Notes: generated by a model not told the origin, from the letters alone. 64,000 bases of DNA from AC-32 sp963755635 (GCA_963755635.1 CAVWKS010000037.1:1-64000); one strand, 5' to 3'; shown: positions 7,623 to 16,494, numbered from the stretch's first letter. Made by a program: numbers and translations.

Positions 7623-8392
7623 GACGGGAGCAGCCGGACGGTGAGCAGGACGGCGAGGCTGACGAGGACGAGCAGCGCGCCGATCGCGAGCGCCGCCTCG
7701 AAGTCCGTGTCGAGCTGCGCGTAGATCGCGAGCGGCAGCGTCTGCGTGACGCCCTGCACGCTGCCCGCGAACATGATCGTCGCCCCGAACTCGCCGAGGC
7801 CGCGCGCGAAGGCCAGCGACGAGCCGACGCCGAGGCCCGGCATCGCCAGCGGCAGCGCGACCCGTGCGAACGAGCGCAGCGGACCGGCGCCGAGCGTGCG
7901 CGCGGCCGCGAACAGATCGGGGTCGATCGTCGAGAACGCGGCGACCGCTTGGCGCAGATAGAACGGGCTGGCGACGAAGATCACGGCGAGCACGACCGCG
8001 GCCTTCGTGAACGGGATCTCGACGCCGAGCGCCGAGAACGTGTCGCCGAGCAGCCCGTGCCGCCCGAACGCGGCGAGCAGGGCGATCCCCGCGACGGCGG
8101 GCGGGAGCACGAGCGGGAGGTCGATCGCCGCAAGCACGAGCGAGCGCCCGCGGAAGCGCCTCCTCGCCAGGAGGTAGGCGGCGGGCGTCCCGAACGCGAG
8201 GATGAAGAAGTGCGCGACCGCACTCGTCTCGAGGCTGACGACGAGCGCGTCGCGGGCGGCGGGGCTGCCGAGCGCCGAGATCAGCCGGGCGGGGGAGACG
8301 CGCAGGAAGAGCGCGAGCAGGGGGAGCAGCAGGAAGGCCAGCGCGACGGCGGCCGCGATCGCGAGGCTGAGCTCGAAAGCGCGCGCCTTCAC
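7565..8392 (-). CDS. modB: molybdate ABC transporter permease ModB
   Basis: This 275-residue membrane protein has about five to six transmembrane helices and the inner-membrane permease EAA loop (AARTLGAGPLRSFARVALPL), which docks on the ATPase. GEFGATIMFAG further on is characteristic of ModB. The GTG start at 8392 overlaps the modA stop as GTGA; a longer open frame upstream has no coding character and runs antisense through modA. The gene works with ModA and ModC to import molybdate, which the molybdoenzymes elsewhere in the window (formate dehydrogenase, hydroxylase operon) would consume. Confidence 0.93.
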   Translation of the reverse strand: MKARAFELSLAIAAAVALAFLLLPLLALFLRVSPARLISALGSPAARDALVVSLETSAVAHFFILAFGTPAAYLLARRRFRGRSLVLAAIDLPLVLPPAVAGIALLAAFGRHGLLGDTFSALGVEIPFTKAAVVLAVIFVASPFYLRQAVAAFSTIDPDLFAAARTLGAGPLRSFARVALPLAMPGLGVGSSLAFARGLGEFGATIMFAGSVQGVTQTLPLAIYAQLDTDFEAALAIGALLVLVSLAVLLTVRLLPSWTRFESTSPIAFAPSRSS

Positions 8393-9120
8393 GGCAGCCC
8401 GAAGCCGGCGGCCTCGAGCGCTGCCCGGCCGCGCGGGCCGGTGACGAGCGCGACGAAGCGCTCGGCCGCAGCGCGGTGCTTCGCGCCGCGCACCACCGCC
8501 AGCTCGTAGGAGACCGTCGGCTGGAGGCTCGGATCGAGCGCGATCGCCCTGACCTTGCCGCCCGCCGCTTTCACGTCGGTCACGTAGGCGAAACCCGCGT
8601 CCGCCTCGCCGAGCGCGATCTTGGCGACCACGCCCTTGACGTCCTGTTCCTCGCTCACGACTCGCGCGCGCGGGCACTTCCCGACGGCGTCCAGCGAGTG
8701 ACAGAACTTCGCCACGACCTTCCGGGTGTAGTCGCCGACCGGGACGCCTTTCGCTCCCTCGACCAGCTTCACGTCCGGGTTCATCAAAGAGCTGAGCCCG
8801 GTCACGTGCCCCGGGTTGGCGCGCGGAACGATCAGGACGAGCGAGTTCGTCGCGAACGCCCTTGGCTTGTCGACGAGCTTCTCCGCGTAGAGCTTCTCCG
8901 GGTACTTCGGGCTCGCGCTCGCGTAGACGTCGGCCTTGGCGCCCTGCTCGAGCTGGAACGCGAGCTGGTCGGAGCCGGCGAACTCGAAGCTGGCCTTCGG
9001 GTCGAGTTGCCGGAAGACGTCGGTCAGCGACGCAGCCGCGTCCACGCGCAGTTGCCCGCCGGAGCCGCCGCCGCAGCCCGCGAGCAGCGCGAGCGGTAGA
9101 AGCAGCGCGGCGCGCTTCAC
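8389..9120 (-). CDS. modA: molybdate-binding lipoprotein ModA
   Basis: The 243-residue protein starts with a lipoprotein signal ending in the lipobox LLAGC (Cys16), so it is anchored outside the membrane. The mature part has the ModA features: DAAASLTDVF at the first ligand loop, then SDQLAFQLEQGAKADVYAS, and the later EQDVKGVVAKIALGEADAGFAY segment. It captures molybdate or tungstate and delivers it to ModB. Start and stop both overlap neighbours by 4 nt (ATGA with the regulator, GTGA with modB), giving the operon order regulator-modA-modB-modC. Confidence 0.93.
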   Translation of the reverse strand: MKRAALLLPLALLAGCGGGSGGQLRVDAAASLTDVFRQLDPKASFEFAGSDQLAFQLEQGAKADVYASASPKYPEKLYAEKLVDKPRAFATNSLVLIVPRANPGHVTGLSSLMNPDVKLVEGAKGVPVGDYTRKVVAKFCHSLDAVGKCPRARVVSEEQDVKGVVAKIALGEADAGFAYVTDVKAAGGKVRAIALDPSLQPTVSYELAVVRGAKHRAAAERFVALVTGPRGRAALEAAGFGLP

Positions 9121-9491
9121 CGCTCGATCAGCACCGAGGTCGCCTTGACGACCGCCGTCGCCGGCATGCCAGGCGCCAGCTCGAGCGCCTCGGCCGCCTC
9201 GCGCGTGATCACGGCGACCACGCGGTAGGGCCCGGCCTCGAGCTCGACCTGGGCGAGCAGCCCCTCGAGCTTCAGCTCGCGCACGATTCCGGTCAGCCGA
9301 TTCCGAGCCGAAAGCCCGTGATCGGCAGTCGAGGCGCGCAGGCGCTCGATCTCCGACGCGGGCACTCGCCGGCGGTTCGCGGAGTCGCGGCGCGTGCGCA
9401 GACGGCCCTGCTGGTCCCAGCGCCGCAGCGTGTCGACGCTCACGCCGAGCAGTCGCGCGGCCTCGCCGATCGTGTGGTCTTGCCTAGGCAT
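9117..9491 (-). CDS. HTH-Mop molybdenum-responsive regulator
   Basis: The 124-residue protein joins a MerR/excisionase-type helix-turn-helix (GEAARLLGVSVDTLRRWDQQG, residues 8-28) to a C-terminal Mop/TOBE domain beginning LSARNRLTGIV near residue 61. Mop domains bind molybdate; ModE uses the same principle with a different HTH. It is the first gene of the modABC operon and probably senses molybdate to control it. A pair of GCCTAGGC palindromes overlaps and precedes its start codon and may be its operator. The ATG at 9491 is chosen because the HTH begins directly after it. Confidence 0.85.
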   Translation of the reverse strand: MPRQDHTIGEAARLLGVSVDTLRRWDQQGRLRTRRDSANRRRVPASEIERLRASTADHGLSARNRLTGIVRELKLEGLLAQVELEAGPYRVVAVITREAAEALELAPGMPATAVVKATSVLIER

Positions 9492-9500
9492 CGCCTAGGC
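9482..9500. promoter_or_regulatory. paired GCCTAGGC palindromes, candidate operator of the mod operon
   Basis: The 8-bp palindrome GCCTAGGC occurs at 9482-9489 and again at 9493-9500, so the centres are 11 bp apart, about one helical turn. The first copy overlaps the regulator start codon and the second lies just upstream, in the 59-bp gap shared with the divergent coxB gene. Spacing and symmetry fit side-by-side binding of a dimeric HTH protein. No sequence-level proof of binding is possible here. Confidence 0.45.
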
Positions 9501-9550
9501 GAAGAGTATCGCGATTAGGCCCATTGCAAGCGGGTACGACGGCGTCAGAA

Positions 9551-10577
9551 GTGAAAACCCCCCGGAAGTACCTGCTGTGCGCGCTGCTTCTGCTTGCCCT
9601 GGTCCTGCTGCTCTCGGGCTGCCGCGAGACCCAGGACTCGCTCGCGCCGAAGAGCCACCAGGCGCGCGACATCGCCAGCCTCTTCTGGTGGATGATGGGC
9701 GGCGCCTGGCTCGGGCTCGCGCTCGTCGTCGGGCTCCTGTTCTGGTCGTGGAAGCGGCGTAACCGCCGCGGCTTCCGGCACCGACACCGAAGGCCCGAAG
9801 CCGGGCGAGCGGGAGGGCTGGTACGTCGTCGTCGGGCTGGGGATCGCGATGCCGGTCATCGTGATCGCCGCGCTCTTTGCCGTCTCCGACCTGTTCGTGA
9901 TCAAGACGACCCAGGCGCCGGCCGCCACCGCGACGCGGATGACGGTCGTGGTCACCGGCCACCAGTGGTGGTGGGAGATCCGCTACCCCGGGACGAGCGC
10001 GGTCACCGCGAACGAGCTGCACATCCCGGTGCGCACGCCCGTGCGCGTCGAGGTGCGCACGGCGGACGTGATCCACAGCTTCTGGGTGCCGCAGCTGAAC
10101 CGGAAGGTCGACGCGATCCCGGGCCGGACGAACGTGGTCGAGCTCAACGCCGACACGCCCGGCCGCTACCGCGGGGCGTGCGCCGAGTTCTGCGGGCTCC
10201 AACACGCGCACATGGCGCTCTATGTCTTCGCGCAGCCGGCCGCGGACTTCCGTCGGTGGCTCACGCGCGAGAGCCGGCCCGCGACGCAGCCGGCCGGCGG
10301 GCTCGCCGCCGCGGGGGCGCGCGTGTTCGCGGACGGGACCTGCTCGAGCTGCCACGCGATCCGAGGGACGGACGCGAACAGCGATGTCGGGCCCGACCTC
10401 ACCCACGTCGCGAGCCGGACGACGCTCGCCGCGGTGACGATCCCGAACGGCGACGCGACCCTCCGGGACTGGATCACCGACAACCAGCACATCAAGCCCG
10501 GGAACCAGATGCCCGACATCGGCTTGCCGGGCTCGCAGCTCGACGCGGTCGTCGCCTATCTCGAGGGGCTGAAGTAG
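9551..10577 (+). CDS. coxB: cytochrome c oxidase subunit II with fused cytochrome c domain (caa3 type), frameshifted
   Basis: The N-terminus from GTG 9551 is a lipoprotein signal ending LLLSGC (Cys24), followed by a first membrane helix. After the shift a second helix (PVIVIAALFAVSDLF), the cupredoxin domain with the CuA motif CAEFCGLQHAHM, and a C-terminal cytochrome c domain with CSSCH are readable. The N-terminal frame and the frame from about 9777 onward differ by one base. Deleting one C of the CC at 9775-9776 restores a continuous product through GTDTEGPKPGEREGWYVVV. The protein accepts electrons for subunit I. Its stop overlaps the coxA start by one base. Confidence 0.85.
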
Positions 10578-12487
10578 TGGCGATCGCGACGCCGCCGAAC
10601 CTCGCCGCCGCCGAGCGCATGGACCGGCTCGAGGTGATCTGGGAGAGCCGTCCCGGCCTGCTCGGCTGGCTCACGACGACCGACCACAAGCGGATCGGCC
10701 TTCTCTACTTCTGGACGACGCTCGCGCTCTTCGGGGCCGGCGGCGCCGAGGCGCTGATCATCCGCACCCAGCTCGCGCAGCCGAACCAGCACGTCGTCTC
10801 GCCCGAGACCTACGACCAGCTCTTCTCGATGCACGGCATCACGATGATCTTCTTCTTCATCATCCCGATGACGACGGGCGCGTTCGGGAACTACCTGATC
10901 CCGCTCATGATCGGCGCGCGGGACATGGCCTTCCCGCGCATGAACGCGCTCAGCTACTGGATCTTCCTCGCGTCGGCGCTGTTCATCTACACGAGCCTGT
11001 TCATGGGCAGCGCGCCGAACGCGGGCTGGTTCGACTACGTGCCGCTCGCGAGCAAGCAGTTCAGCCCCGGCCGGAACATCGACTTCTACGCGCTCGGGAT
11101 CATCTTCAACGGGATCTCGTCGACGCTCACGGCCGCGCAGTTCATCGTCACCATGTTCAAGTCGCGCGCGCCCGGGATGTCGTTCAACCGGATGCCGCTC
11201 TTCTGCTTCGCCTTCCTGGCGGCGTCGTTCGGGCTGCTGTTCGCGCTGCCGGCCCTGACCGTGGACACGATCTTCCTCTTCCTCGACCGCAACGTCGGCA
11301 CGCATTTCTTCGACGCGGCGCACGGCGGCTCGGCCCTGCTCTGGCAGCACCTCTTCTGGATCTTCGGGCACCCGGAGGTCTACATCCTGATCGTCCCCGC
11401 GTTCGGGATCGCGACCTCGATCATCCCGGCGTTCACGCAGCGGAAGCTCGTCGCCTTCCCGCTCGTGGCCGTCGCGGAGCTGCTCGTCGTCTTCGTCGGC
11501 TTCGGCGTCTGGGCTCACCACATGTACACGGTCGGGCTGAGCACGATCTCGATGGTCTTCTTCGCCGCCGCGACCGCGATGGTGGTGATCCCGAGCACGA
11601 TCCAGGTCTTCGCCTGGTGCATGTCGTTCGTGACCGGCCTGGCGCGCTTCAAGACGCCGCTGCTCTTCATCGCCGGCTTCATCTTCATGTTCGTGATGGG
11701 CGGGCTGACCGGGATCATGTTCGTGGCGATCCCGTTCGACCAGCAGGTGACTGACACCTACTTCGTGATCGCCCACTTCCACTACATCATCTTCGGGGCC
11801 GCCGTCTTCCCGATCTTCGGCGGGATGTACTACTGGTTCCCGAAGGTCACGGGGAAGCTCTACTTCGAGCTGCCGGGCCAGATCAGCTTCTGGCTGATCT
11901 TCGTCGGGACGAACCTCCTCTTCTTCCCGATGCACATCGTCGGCCTGCTCGGCATGACGCGCCGCGTCTACACCTATCCCTCTGGTCTTGGCTGGGCGGC
12001 GTACAACCTGGCCGAGACGATCGGCGGCTTCGTCACGCTGGCCGGGATCCTCCTCCTGCTCGGGAACCTCTTCTACAGCTACTTCCGCGGCCCGCCCTCC
12101 GGCCCGGATCCCTGGCACGGCCCGACGCTCGAGTGGACGACGAGCAGCCCGCCGCCGGACTACGACTACGCGGTCATCCCGCGCGTGACGAGCGCGTACC
12201 CGAACTGGGACCCGGTCGACCGCGAGGAGGACCGGCGCAACCTCGCCGACGGGGTGCTCGTGCTCGACCACGGCCACGAGCAGCCGGAGATCACTCCCGT
12301 CGACGGGTGGTTCTCAGAGGTCGTCCAGTTGCCGCACGAGTCGCCGTGGCCGCCGGTGCTGGCCCTCGCGCTCGCGCTCGTCTTCCTGATGCTCGTGATC
12401 GGCCGCTACGAGGTCGCCGGGCTGATGGGGATCCTCTGTTTGCTGGCACTTGTCGGCTGGCACTCGCAGGAGCCGCAGGAGGCATGA
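10577..12487 (+). CDS. coxA: cytochrome c oxidase subunit I
   Basis: This 636-residue heme-copper oxidase subunit reduces O2 and pumps protons. WIFGHPEVYILIVPAFG contains the CuB-ligand histidine and the tyrosine cross-linked to it. VIAHFHYIIFG contains the heme a and a3 ligands. TTDHKRIGLLYFW is the usual N-terminal sequence before helix 1. Twelve core helices are followed by a soluble stretch and about two extra helices (PWPPVLALALALVFLMLVIG and the last 20 residues), an extension common in caa3 oxidases. The GTG at 10577 shares its G with the coxB stop codon, and four genes of the same complex set follow with minimal spacing. Confidence 0.96.
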   Translation: MAIATPPNLAAAERMDRLEVIWESRPGLLGWLTTTDHKRIGLLYFWTTLALFGAGGAEALIIRTQLAQPNQHVVSPETYDQLFSMHGITMIFFFIIPMTTGAFGNYLIPLMIGARDMAFPRMNALSYWIFLASALFIYTSLFMGSAPNAGWFDYVPLASKQFSPGRNIDFYALGIIFNGISSTLTAAQFIVTMFKSRAPGMSFNRMPLFCFAFLAASFGLLFALPALTVDTIFLFLDRNVGTHFFDAAHGGSALLWQHLFWIFGHPEVYILIVPAFGIATSIIPAFTQRKLVAFPLVAVAELLVVFVGFGVWAHHMYTVGLSTISMVFFAAATAMVVIPSTIQVFAWCMSFVTGLARFKTPLLFIAGFIFMFVMGGLTGIMFVAIPFDQQVTDTYFVIAHFHYIIFGAAVFPIFGGMYYWFPKVTGKLYFELPGQISFWLIFVGTNLLFFPMHIVGLLGMTRRVYTYPSGLGWAAYNLAETIGGFVTLAGILLLLGNLFYSYFRGPPSGPDPWHGPTLEWTTSSPPPDYDYAVIPRVTSAYPNWDPVDREEDRRNLADGVLVLDHGHEQPEITPVDGWFSEVVQLPHESPWPPVLALALALVFLMLVIGRYEVAGLMGILCLLALVGWHSQEPQEA

Positions 12488-12488
12488 C

Positions 12489-13085
12489 GTGACCGACTAC
12501 GTCGTCGACGACCGCCGGCCGTCCGCAACGCCGCTCGACCGCCCGGCCGGCTGGTGGGGGATGGTCGTCTTCGTCGCGAGCGAGGCGACCCTCTTCGGCG
12601 CATTCGTCGGCACCTACTACTACCTGCGCTTCAAGACGCCCACCTGGCCGCCCGACGGGATCCAGAAGCCGGCTCTCGTCGTGCCGCTGATCCTGCTCGC
12701 CTGCCTGGTCGCGACCAGCTTCCCGATGAGCCTCGCCTCGAAGGCCGCACGGGCCGGGCGCCTCGGCGCGACCCGCCTCCTCGTCCTCGTCGTGCTGGTC
12801 GTCCAGGCCGGCTACGTCGCCTACGAGGTGCACGACTACGTCGACCAGCTCCACCGCACGGATATCACCCGCGACGCCTACAGCTCGATCTACTACACGC
12901 TGCTCGGCGCCGACCACGCGCACGTCCTCATCGGAGCGATCTTCAGCCTCTGGCTGCTCGCGAAGCTCGCCCGCGGCTTCACCACCTACCGGGTGAACGC
13001 GGTGCAGGCGATCACCGTCTACGTCCACGCCGTCAACGTGATCACGATCGTCGTGATCGGGACCCTGCTCTCGGCGCGCGCATGA
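12489..13085 (+). CDS. coxC: cytochrome c oxidase subunit III
   Basis: This 198-residue membrane protein has five helices and the subunit III signature GWWGMVVFVASEATLFG in helix 1, with LGADHAHVLIGAIFSLWLL in a later helix. It stabilises proton uptake by subunit I. GTG at 12489 is preferred: the GGAGG of CAGGAGGC (12476-12483) lies at good spacing, and starting upstream would translate the end of coxA in another frame. The short five-helix form, without the first two helices of mitochondrial subunit III, is normal in Actinomycetota. The stop overlaps the next gene as ATGA. Confidence 0.93.
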   Translation: MTDYVVDDRRPSATPLDRPAGWWGMVVFVASEATLFGAFVGTYYYLRFKTPTWPPDGIQKPALVVPLILLACLVATSFPMSLASKAARAGRLGATRLLVLVVLVVQAGYVAYEVHDYVDQLHRTDITRDAYSSIYYTLLGADHAHVLIGAIFSLWLLAKLARGFTTYRVNAVQAITVYVHAVNVITIVVIGTLLSARA

Positions 13086-13456
13086 GCCTGAGGCGGCTGG
13101 AGATCCTGCAGTGGTTCGGCCTTCTCGCCGGAGCGCTCGTCTGGGCGGCGCAGCACGTCGTCGGCTACGGGATCACCGAAGCCGAGTGCGGCGCCGGTGG
13201 CCTCCACTGGGGAATCAGCAACGACGTCTGGGAAGGGGCGCTGATGGGCGCCGCGCTGGTCTGTGTGCTCGCGGCCGAGCTCGCATCGCTCGCGGTCATC
13301 CGGGCCACCCGCGGCTCGAGCTACGAGAGCCCGCCTCCGCCCGGCCGTATCCGCTTCTTCGCAATCGCCGCGGCCGCCGCCAACCTGATCTTCCTGATGG
13401 TCATCCTGATGGACGGGCTCGCCGCGCTCGTCAACGTCGCCTGCCGCCAGGGATGA
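13082..13456 (+). CDS. hypothetical membrane protein of the cox-qcr cluster, 124 aa
   Basis: The product has three hydrophobic segments (about residues 5-30, 50-72 and 90-118) separated by a proline- and serine-rich loop. I do not recognise the family. By position, between coxC and qcrC with ATGA overlaps on both sides, it is probably an accessory or small subunit of the oxidase or of the bc-oxidase supercomplex, in the place where subunit IV-like proteins sit in other actinobacterial clusters. A single cysteine pair is present (AECGAGG and NVACRQG), with no heme-binding motif. Confidence 0.75.
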   Translation: MSLRRLEILQWFGLLAGALVWAAQHVVGYGITEAECGAGGLHWGISNDVWEGALMGAALVCVLAAELASLAVIRATRGSSYESPPPPGRIRFFAIAAAAANLIFLMVILMDGLAALVNVACRQG

Positions 13457-14166
13457 ACGGCGTCCGGCTCACCGTCCTGCTCGCCTTCGCGGCCCTGGCG
13501 CTGCCGTTCGGCGCCGCCGCCTCGGGGCCGTCGAGCCAGGTGCAGGAGGGGCACCACCTCTACGGGCAGTACTGCCTCTCGTGCCACGCGTCACCGGCGA
13601 AGGCGCCCTCGCTGCAGGGCGTGGGTGCGCTCGCGGCCGACTTCTACCTGCGCACGGGCTACATGCCGCTGCCGCACCTCGGGATGCAGCCTCGCCGCCG
13701 GCGCGTCCTGCTGAGCGAGCCGCAGATCCGCGCGCTGACCGCCTACATCGCCTCGCTCGGCCCGGGGCCGGCGATCCCGACCCCGCACCCCGAGCGCGGC
13801 AGCCTCTCCGACGGCTACCACCTGTTCACCGATCACTGCGCCGGCTGCCACCAGGTGGTCGGCGAAGGCGGCTACGTCACGGGTGCCGTCCCGCCTCCGC
13901 TGGAGGGCGACACGCCGACGCAGATCGCCGAGGCCGTGCGGATCGGGCCCTACGTGATGCCCACCTTCACGAAGCAGGACATCTCGGACAGCCAGCTCGA
14001 CTCGATCATCCGCTACGTCGACTACGCGAAGCACCCGGACGACCGCGGCGGCTGGGCGATCGGGCACCTCGGCCCGATCCCGGAAGGTCTCGTCACCTGG
14101 TTCCTGGCGGCCACGGCGCTCGTGGGGGTCTGCATCGTGATCGGCAAGAGGCTGCAGCGTGGCTAG
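13453..14166 (+). CDS. qcrC: diheme cytochrome c subunit of the cytochrome bc complex
   Basis: This 237-residue protein has an N-terminal signal anchor, two heme-binding CxxCH motifs (CLSCH near residue 41 and CAGCH near residue 131) and a C-terminal membrane helix (TWFLAATALVGVCIVIG). Two tandem cytochrome c domains with a tail anchor are the QcrC architecture of Actinomycetota, where the subunit relays electrons directly to the oxidase. LPHLGMQP and YVMPTFTKQDIS fit as the distal methionine loops of the two domains. ATGA overlap with the preceding gene and 8-nt overlap with qcrA show one transcription unit. Confidence 0.9.
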   Translation: MNGVRLTVLLAFAALALPFGAAASGPSSQVQEGHHLYGQYCLSCHASPAKAPSLQGVGALAADFYLRTGYMPLPHLGMQPRRRRVLLSEPQIRALTAYIASLGPGPAIPTPHPERGSLSDGYHLFTDHCAGCHQVVGEGGYVTGAVPPPLEGDTPTQIAEAVRIGPYVMPTFTKQDISDSQLDSIIRYVDYAKHPDDRGGWAIGHLGPIPEGLVTWFLAATALVGVCIVIGKRLQRG

Positions 14167-15151
14167 GGCCAAGGACGCGCTGATCGCCGCGTTCGCGCTG
14201 CTCGTCCGCCGGCGCAAACCTCGGCCGCTCCGGCGCGGCGAGCGGGAGCAGGTCGTCCCGCCGGCGCCCGGCAACCCCGGGGCCGAGCTCCTCGCGATCG
14301 GGTTGCTGCTCGCGGGCGCCGCGTGCGCGGTCGCCTTCGTCGTCGTCTACGTGCTCGACAGCCTGCCCGCGCACACGCAGCTGCTCGGCCTCGCTCTCGG
14401 GCTCTCCTGTCTCTGCATCGCGGCCGCGCTGATCGTCACCGCCCACCGGTTGATCGTCAGCGAGGAGCTCGAGGACGACTACCCGGTGAACGAGCATCCC
14501 GAGGAGCAGGAGCTGATCGCCCAGGTCGTCGACGAGAGCGGGCTCACGCGGAGGCGTTTCTTCAAGCTCTCGCTGCTCGCGGCCGGCGGCGCGCTCGGGG
14601 CCGCGCTGATCACGCCCGTCGCCTCGCTCGGCCCGGCGATCGACCTCGTCCGCTTCTACACGACCCCGTGGCGGCGCGGCAAGCGGCTGGTCGACGAGCA
14701 CGGCCGTCCCTACCGCGCCTCGGACATCCGGGAGGACAACTTCTACACCGCGTTCGCCGAGGGCTCGGACAAGGAGGCGCTGCCGTCGTCGGTCGTGCTC
14801 GTGCGGCTGCCGCAGAGCCAGCTCCACCTGCCGCCTGAGAACGCCCACTACGCGGCCGACGGGATCGTCGCCTACTCGAAGATCTGCACGCATGCGGGCT
14901 GCGCGATCGCGATCTACCGCGCGCCGCTCTTCCAGCCCGACGAGCCCACCCCGGCCCTCGTCTGCCCGTGCCACTACTCGACCTTCAACCCCGCAACGGG
15001 CGGCGACGTGACCTTCGGGCCGGCCGGGCGGAAGCTGCCGATGCTCCCGCTCACGATCGCCCCGAACGGTGAGCTGCGTGCGGCGGGCAACTTCGACGGG
15101 CCGGTCGGCCCCTCGTGGTGGGCGGTGCGCGAGAGGAAGCCGAGACCGTGA
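14159..15151 (+). CDS. qcrA: Rieske iron-sulfur subunit of the cytochrome bc complex
   Basis: This 330-residue protein has two or three membrane helices in its first half, including one after a twin-arginine stretch (TRRRFFKLSLLAAGGALG). The C-terminal Rieske domain has box I CTHAGC (Cys243, His245, Cys248) and box II CPCHYS (Cys269, Cys271, His272). These give the two Cys and two His ligands of the [2Fe-2S] cluster and the structural disulfide. It takes electrons from quinol at the QcrB site. GTG 14159 lies within the end of qcrC, and the stop overlaps the qcrB start as GTGA. The extra N-terminal helices are normal for actinobacterial QcrA. Confidence 0.94.
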   Translation: MARAKDALIAAFALLVRRRKPRPLRRGEREQVVPPAPGNPGAELLAIGLLLAGAACAVAFVVVYVLDSLPAHTQLLGLALGLSCLCIAAALIVTAHRLIVSEELEDDYPVNEHPEEQELIAQVVDESGLTRRRFFKLSLLAAGGALGAALITPVASLGPAIDLVRFYTTPWRRGKRLVDEHGRPYRASDIREDNFYTAFAEGSDKEALPSSVVLVRLPQSQLHLPPENAHYAADGIVAYSKICTHAGCAIAIYRAPLFQPDEPTPALVCPCHYSTFNPATGGDVTFGPAGRKLPMLPLTIAPNGELRAAGNFDGPVGPSWWAVRERKPRP

Positions 15152-16494
15152 TCCGCAAGCTCGTCCGGTTCGTCGACCAGCGGAGCGGCACCGCGCCGTT
15201 CCTGCGCAAGACGCTGCGCTACCTCTTCCCGGACCACTGGTCGTTCCTGCTCGGCGAGGTCGCCCTCTACTCGTTCGTCGTGCTCGTTGCGACCGGCGTC
15301 TACCTGACGCTCTTCTACGAGGACAGCACCGCGAAGGTCGTGTACCACGGGCCGTACGAGCCGCTGCGCGGCGAGCCGATGACCCACGCGTACCGCTCGG
15401 TGCTCGACCTCTCGACGACGGTCAAGGCCGGCCTGCTGATGCGCCAGACGCACCACTGGGCGGCGGACGTCTTCATCGCCGCGATCGTCCTCCACCTCCT
15501 CCGGATCTTCTTCACCGGCGCCTACCGCAAGCCGCGCGAGCTGACCTACTGGCTCGGCCTGACGATTCTGCTCGTCTCGTTGCTCGAGGGCTTCCTCGGC
15601 TACTCGCTCGCCGACGACCTGCTGTCCGGGATGGGCCTCGCGATCGCGTACGGCGTCGCGCTGTCGCTGCCGATCGTCGGCGCCAACGTCGCCTCGCTGA
15701 TCTGGGACGGCCCGTTCCCGGGCAAGCACGACTTCTTCCCGCGGATGTACATCGCGCACGTCTTTCTGTTCCCGGCGCTGATCGCCGTCCTGCTCACCGC
15801 GCACCTCGCGCTCGTCGCGCTCAAGCACCACACGCAGTTCCGCAGCGGGCCGCGCCAGTCCGAGCGGAAGATCGTCGGCCTGCCGACCTTCCCGGCGCAG
15901 ACGCCCCGCTCGCTCGGCCTCTTCTTCGCGGTGGCGGGGATCCTCTTCCTGCTCGGCGGGCTCGTTCAGATCAACCCGATCTGGCTCTGGGGGCCGTACC
16001 ACACGTACCTCGCGACGAACGGCGCCCAGCCCGACTGGTACCTCGGCTGGCTGATCGGCGGCCTGCGGCTCGTGCCCGGCTTCGACCTCACGATCGGCAA
16101 CTACACGCTCGTGCCGAACCCGTTCTGGGGCGGCGCTGCTTTCCCGTTGGTCGTCTTCATGTTCCTCTACCTCTGGCCGTGGATCGAGCGCAAGCTGACC
16201 GGCGACAGGGCGTTCCACAACCTGCTGGACAGGCCGCGCAACGCACCGGGACGGACCGCGGTCGGGTGGTCGCTCCTGACGTGGGTCTTCCTGATCTTCG
16301 TCGCGGGCAGCTCCGACCGCGTGTACGTGCTCTTCAACGTGCCCTACATCCCGCAGATCTGGGCGTATCGCGTGCTCGCGTTCGTCGCGCCGCCACTGGC
16401 GGGGCTGATCGCGTTCTGGGTCTGCCGCCAGCTGCAAGAGGGGGAGGTCGCCGAGCGCCGGCGCGAGCGAGCCGAGAAGCAGGCCGTGGCCTGA
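15148..16494 (+). CDS. qcrB: cytochrome b subunit of the cytochrome bc complex
   Basis: This 448-residue membrane protein carries the two histidine pairs that bind hemes bL and bH: QTHHWAADVFIAAIVLHLLR in the second helix and IAHVFLFPALIAVLLTAH in the fourth. The Qo-site region follows (WLWGPYHTYLATNGAQPDW, then WYLGWLIGGLRL). It oxidises menaquinol together with QcrA. GTG 15148 overlaps the qcrA stop as GTGA; the frame is open further upstream but only antisense-like sequence is there. Its TGA shares a base with the ATG of the next gene. It is shorter than the roughly 550-residue mycobacterial form. Confidence 0.94.
   Translation: MIRKLVRFVDQRSGTAPFLRKTLRYLFPDHWSFLLGEVALYSFVVLVATGVYLTLFYEDSTAKVVYHGPYEPLRGEPMTHAYRSVLDLSTTVKAGLLMRQTHHWAADVFIAAIVLHLLRIFFTGAYRKPRELTYWLGLTILLVSLLEGFLGYSLADDLLSGMGLAIAYGVALSLPIVGANVASLIWDGPFPGKHDFFPRMYIAHVFLFPALIAVLLTAHLALVALKHHTQFRSGPRQSERKIVGLPTFPAQTPRSLGLFFAVAGILFLLGGLVQINPIWLWGPYHTYLATNGAQPDWYLGWLIGGLRLVPGFDLTIGNYTLVPNPFWGGAAFPLVVFMFLYLWPWIERKLTGDRAFHNLLDRPRNAPGRTAVGWSLLTWVFLIFVAGSSDRVYVLFNVPYIPQIWAYRVLAFVAPPLAGLIAFWVCRQLQEGEVAERRRERAEKQAVA

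Noticed and set aside
9524..9550. TTG 9524 as coxB start
   Set aside because: GTG 9551 gives a proper lipoprotein signal peptide; the extra residues are not signal-like.
10556..12277. 573-codon minus-strand frame opposite coxA
   Set aside because: Extremely Arg/Glu/His-rich, no family features; shadow of coxA in GC-rich DNA.
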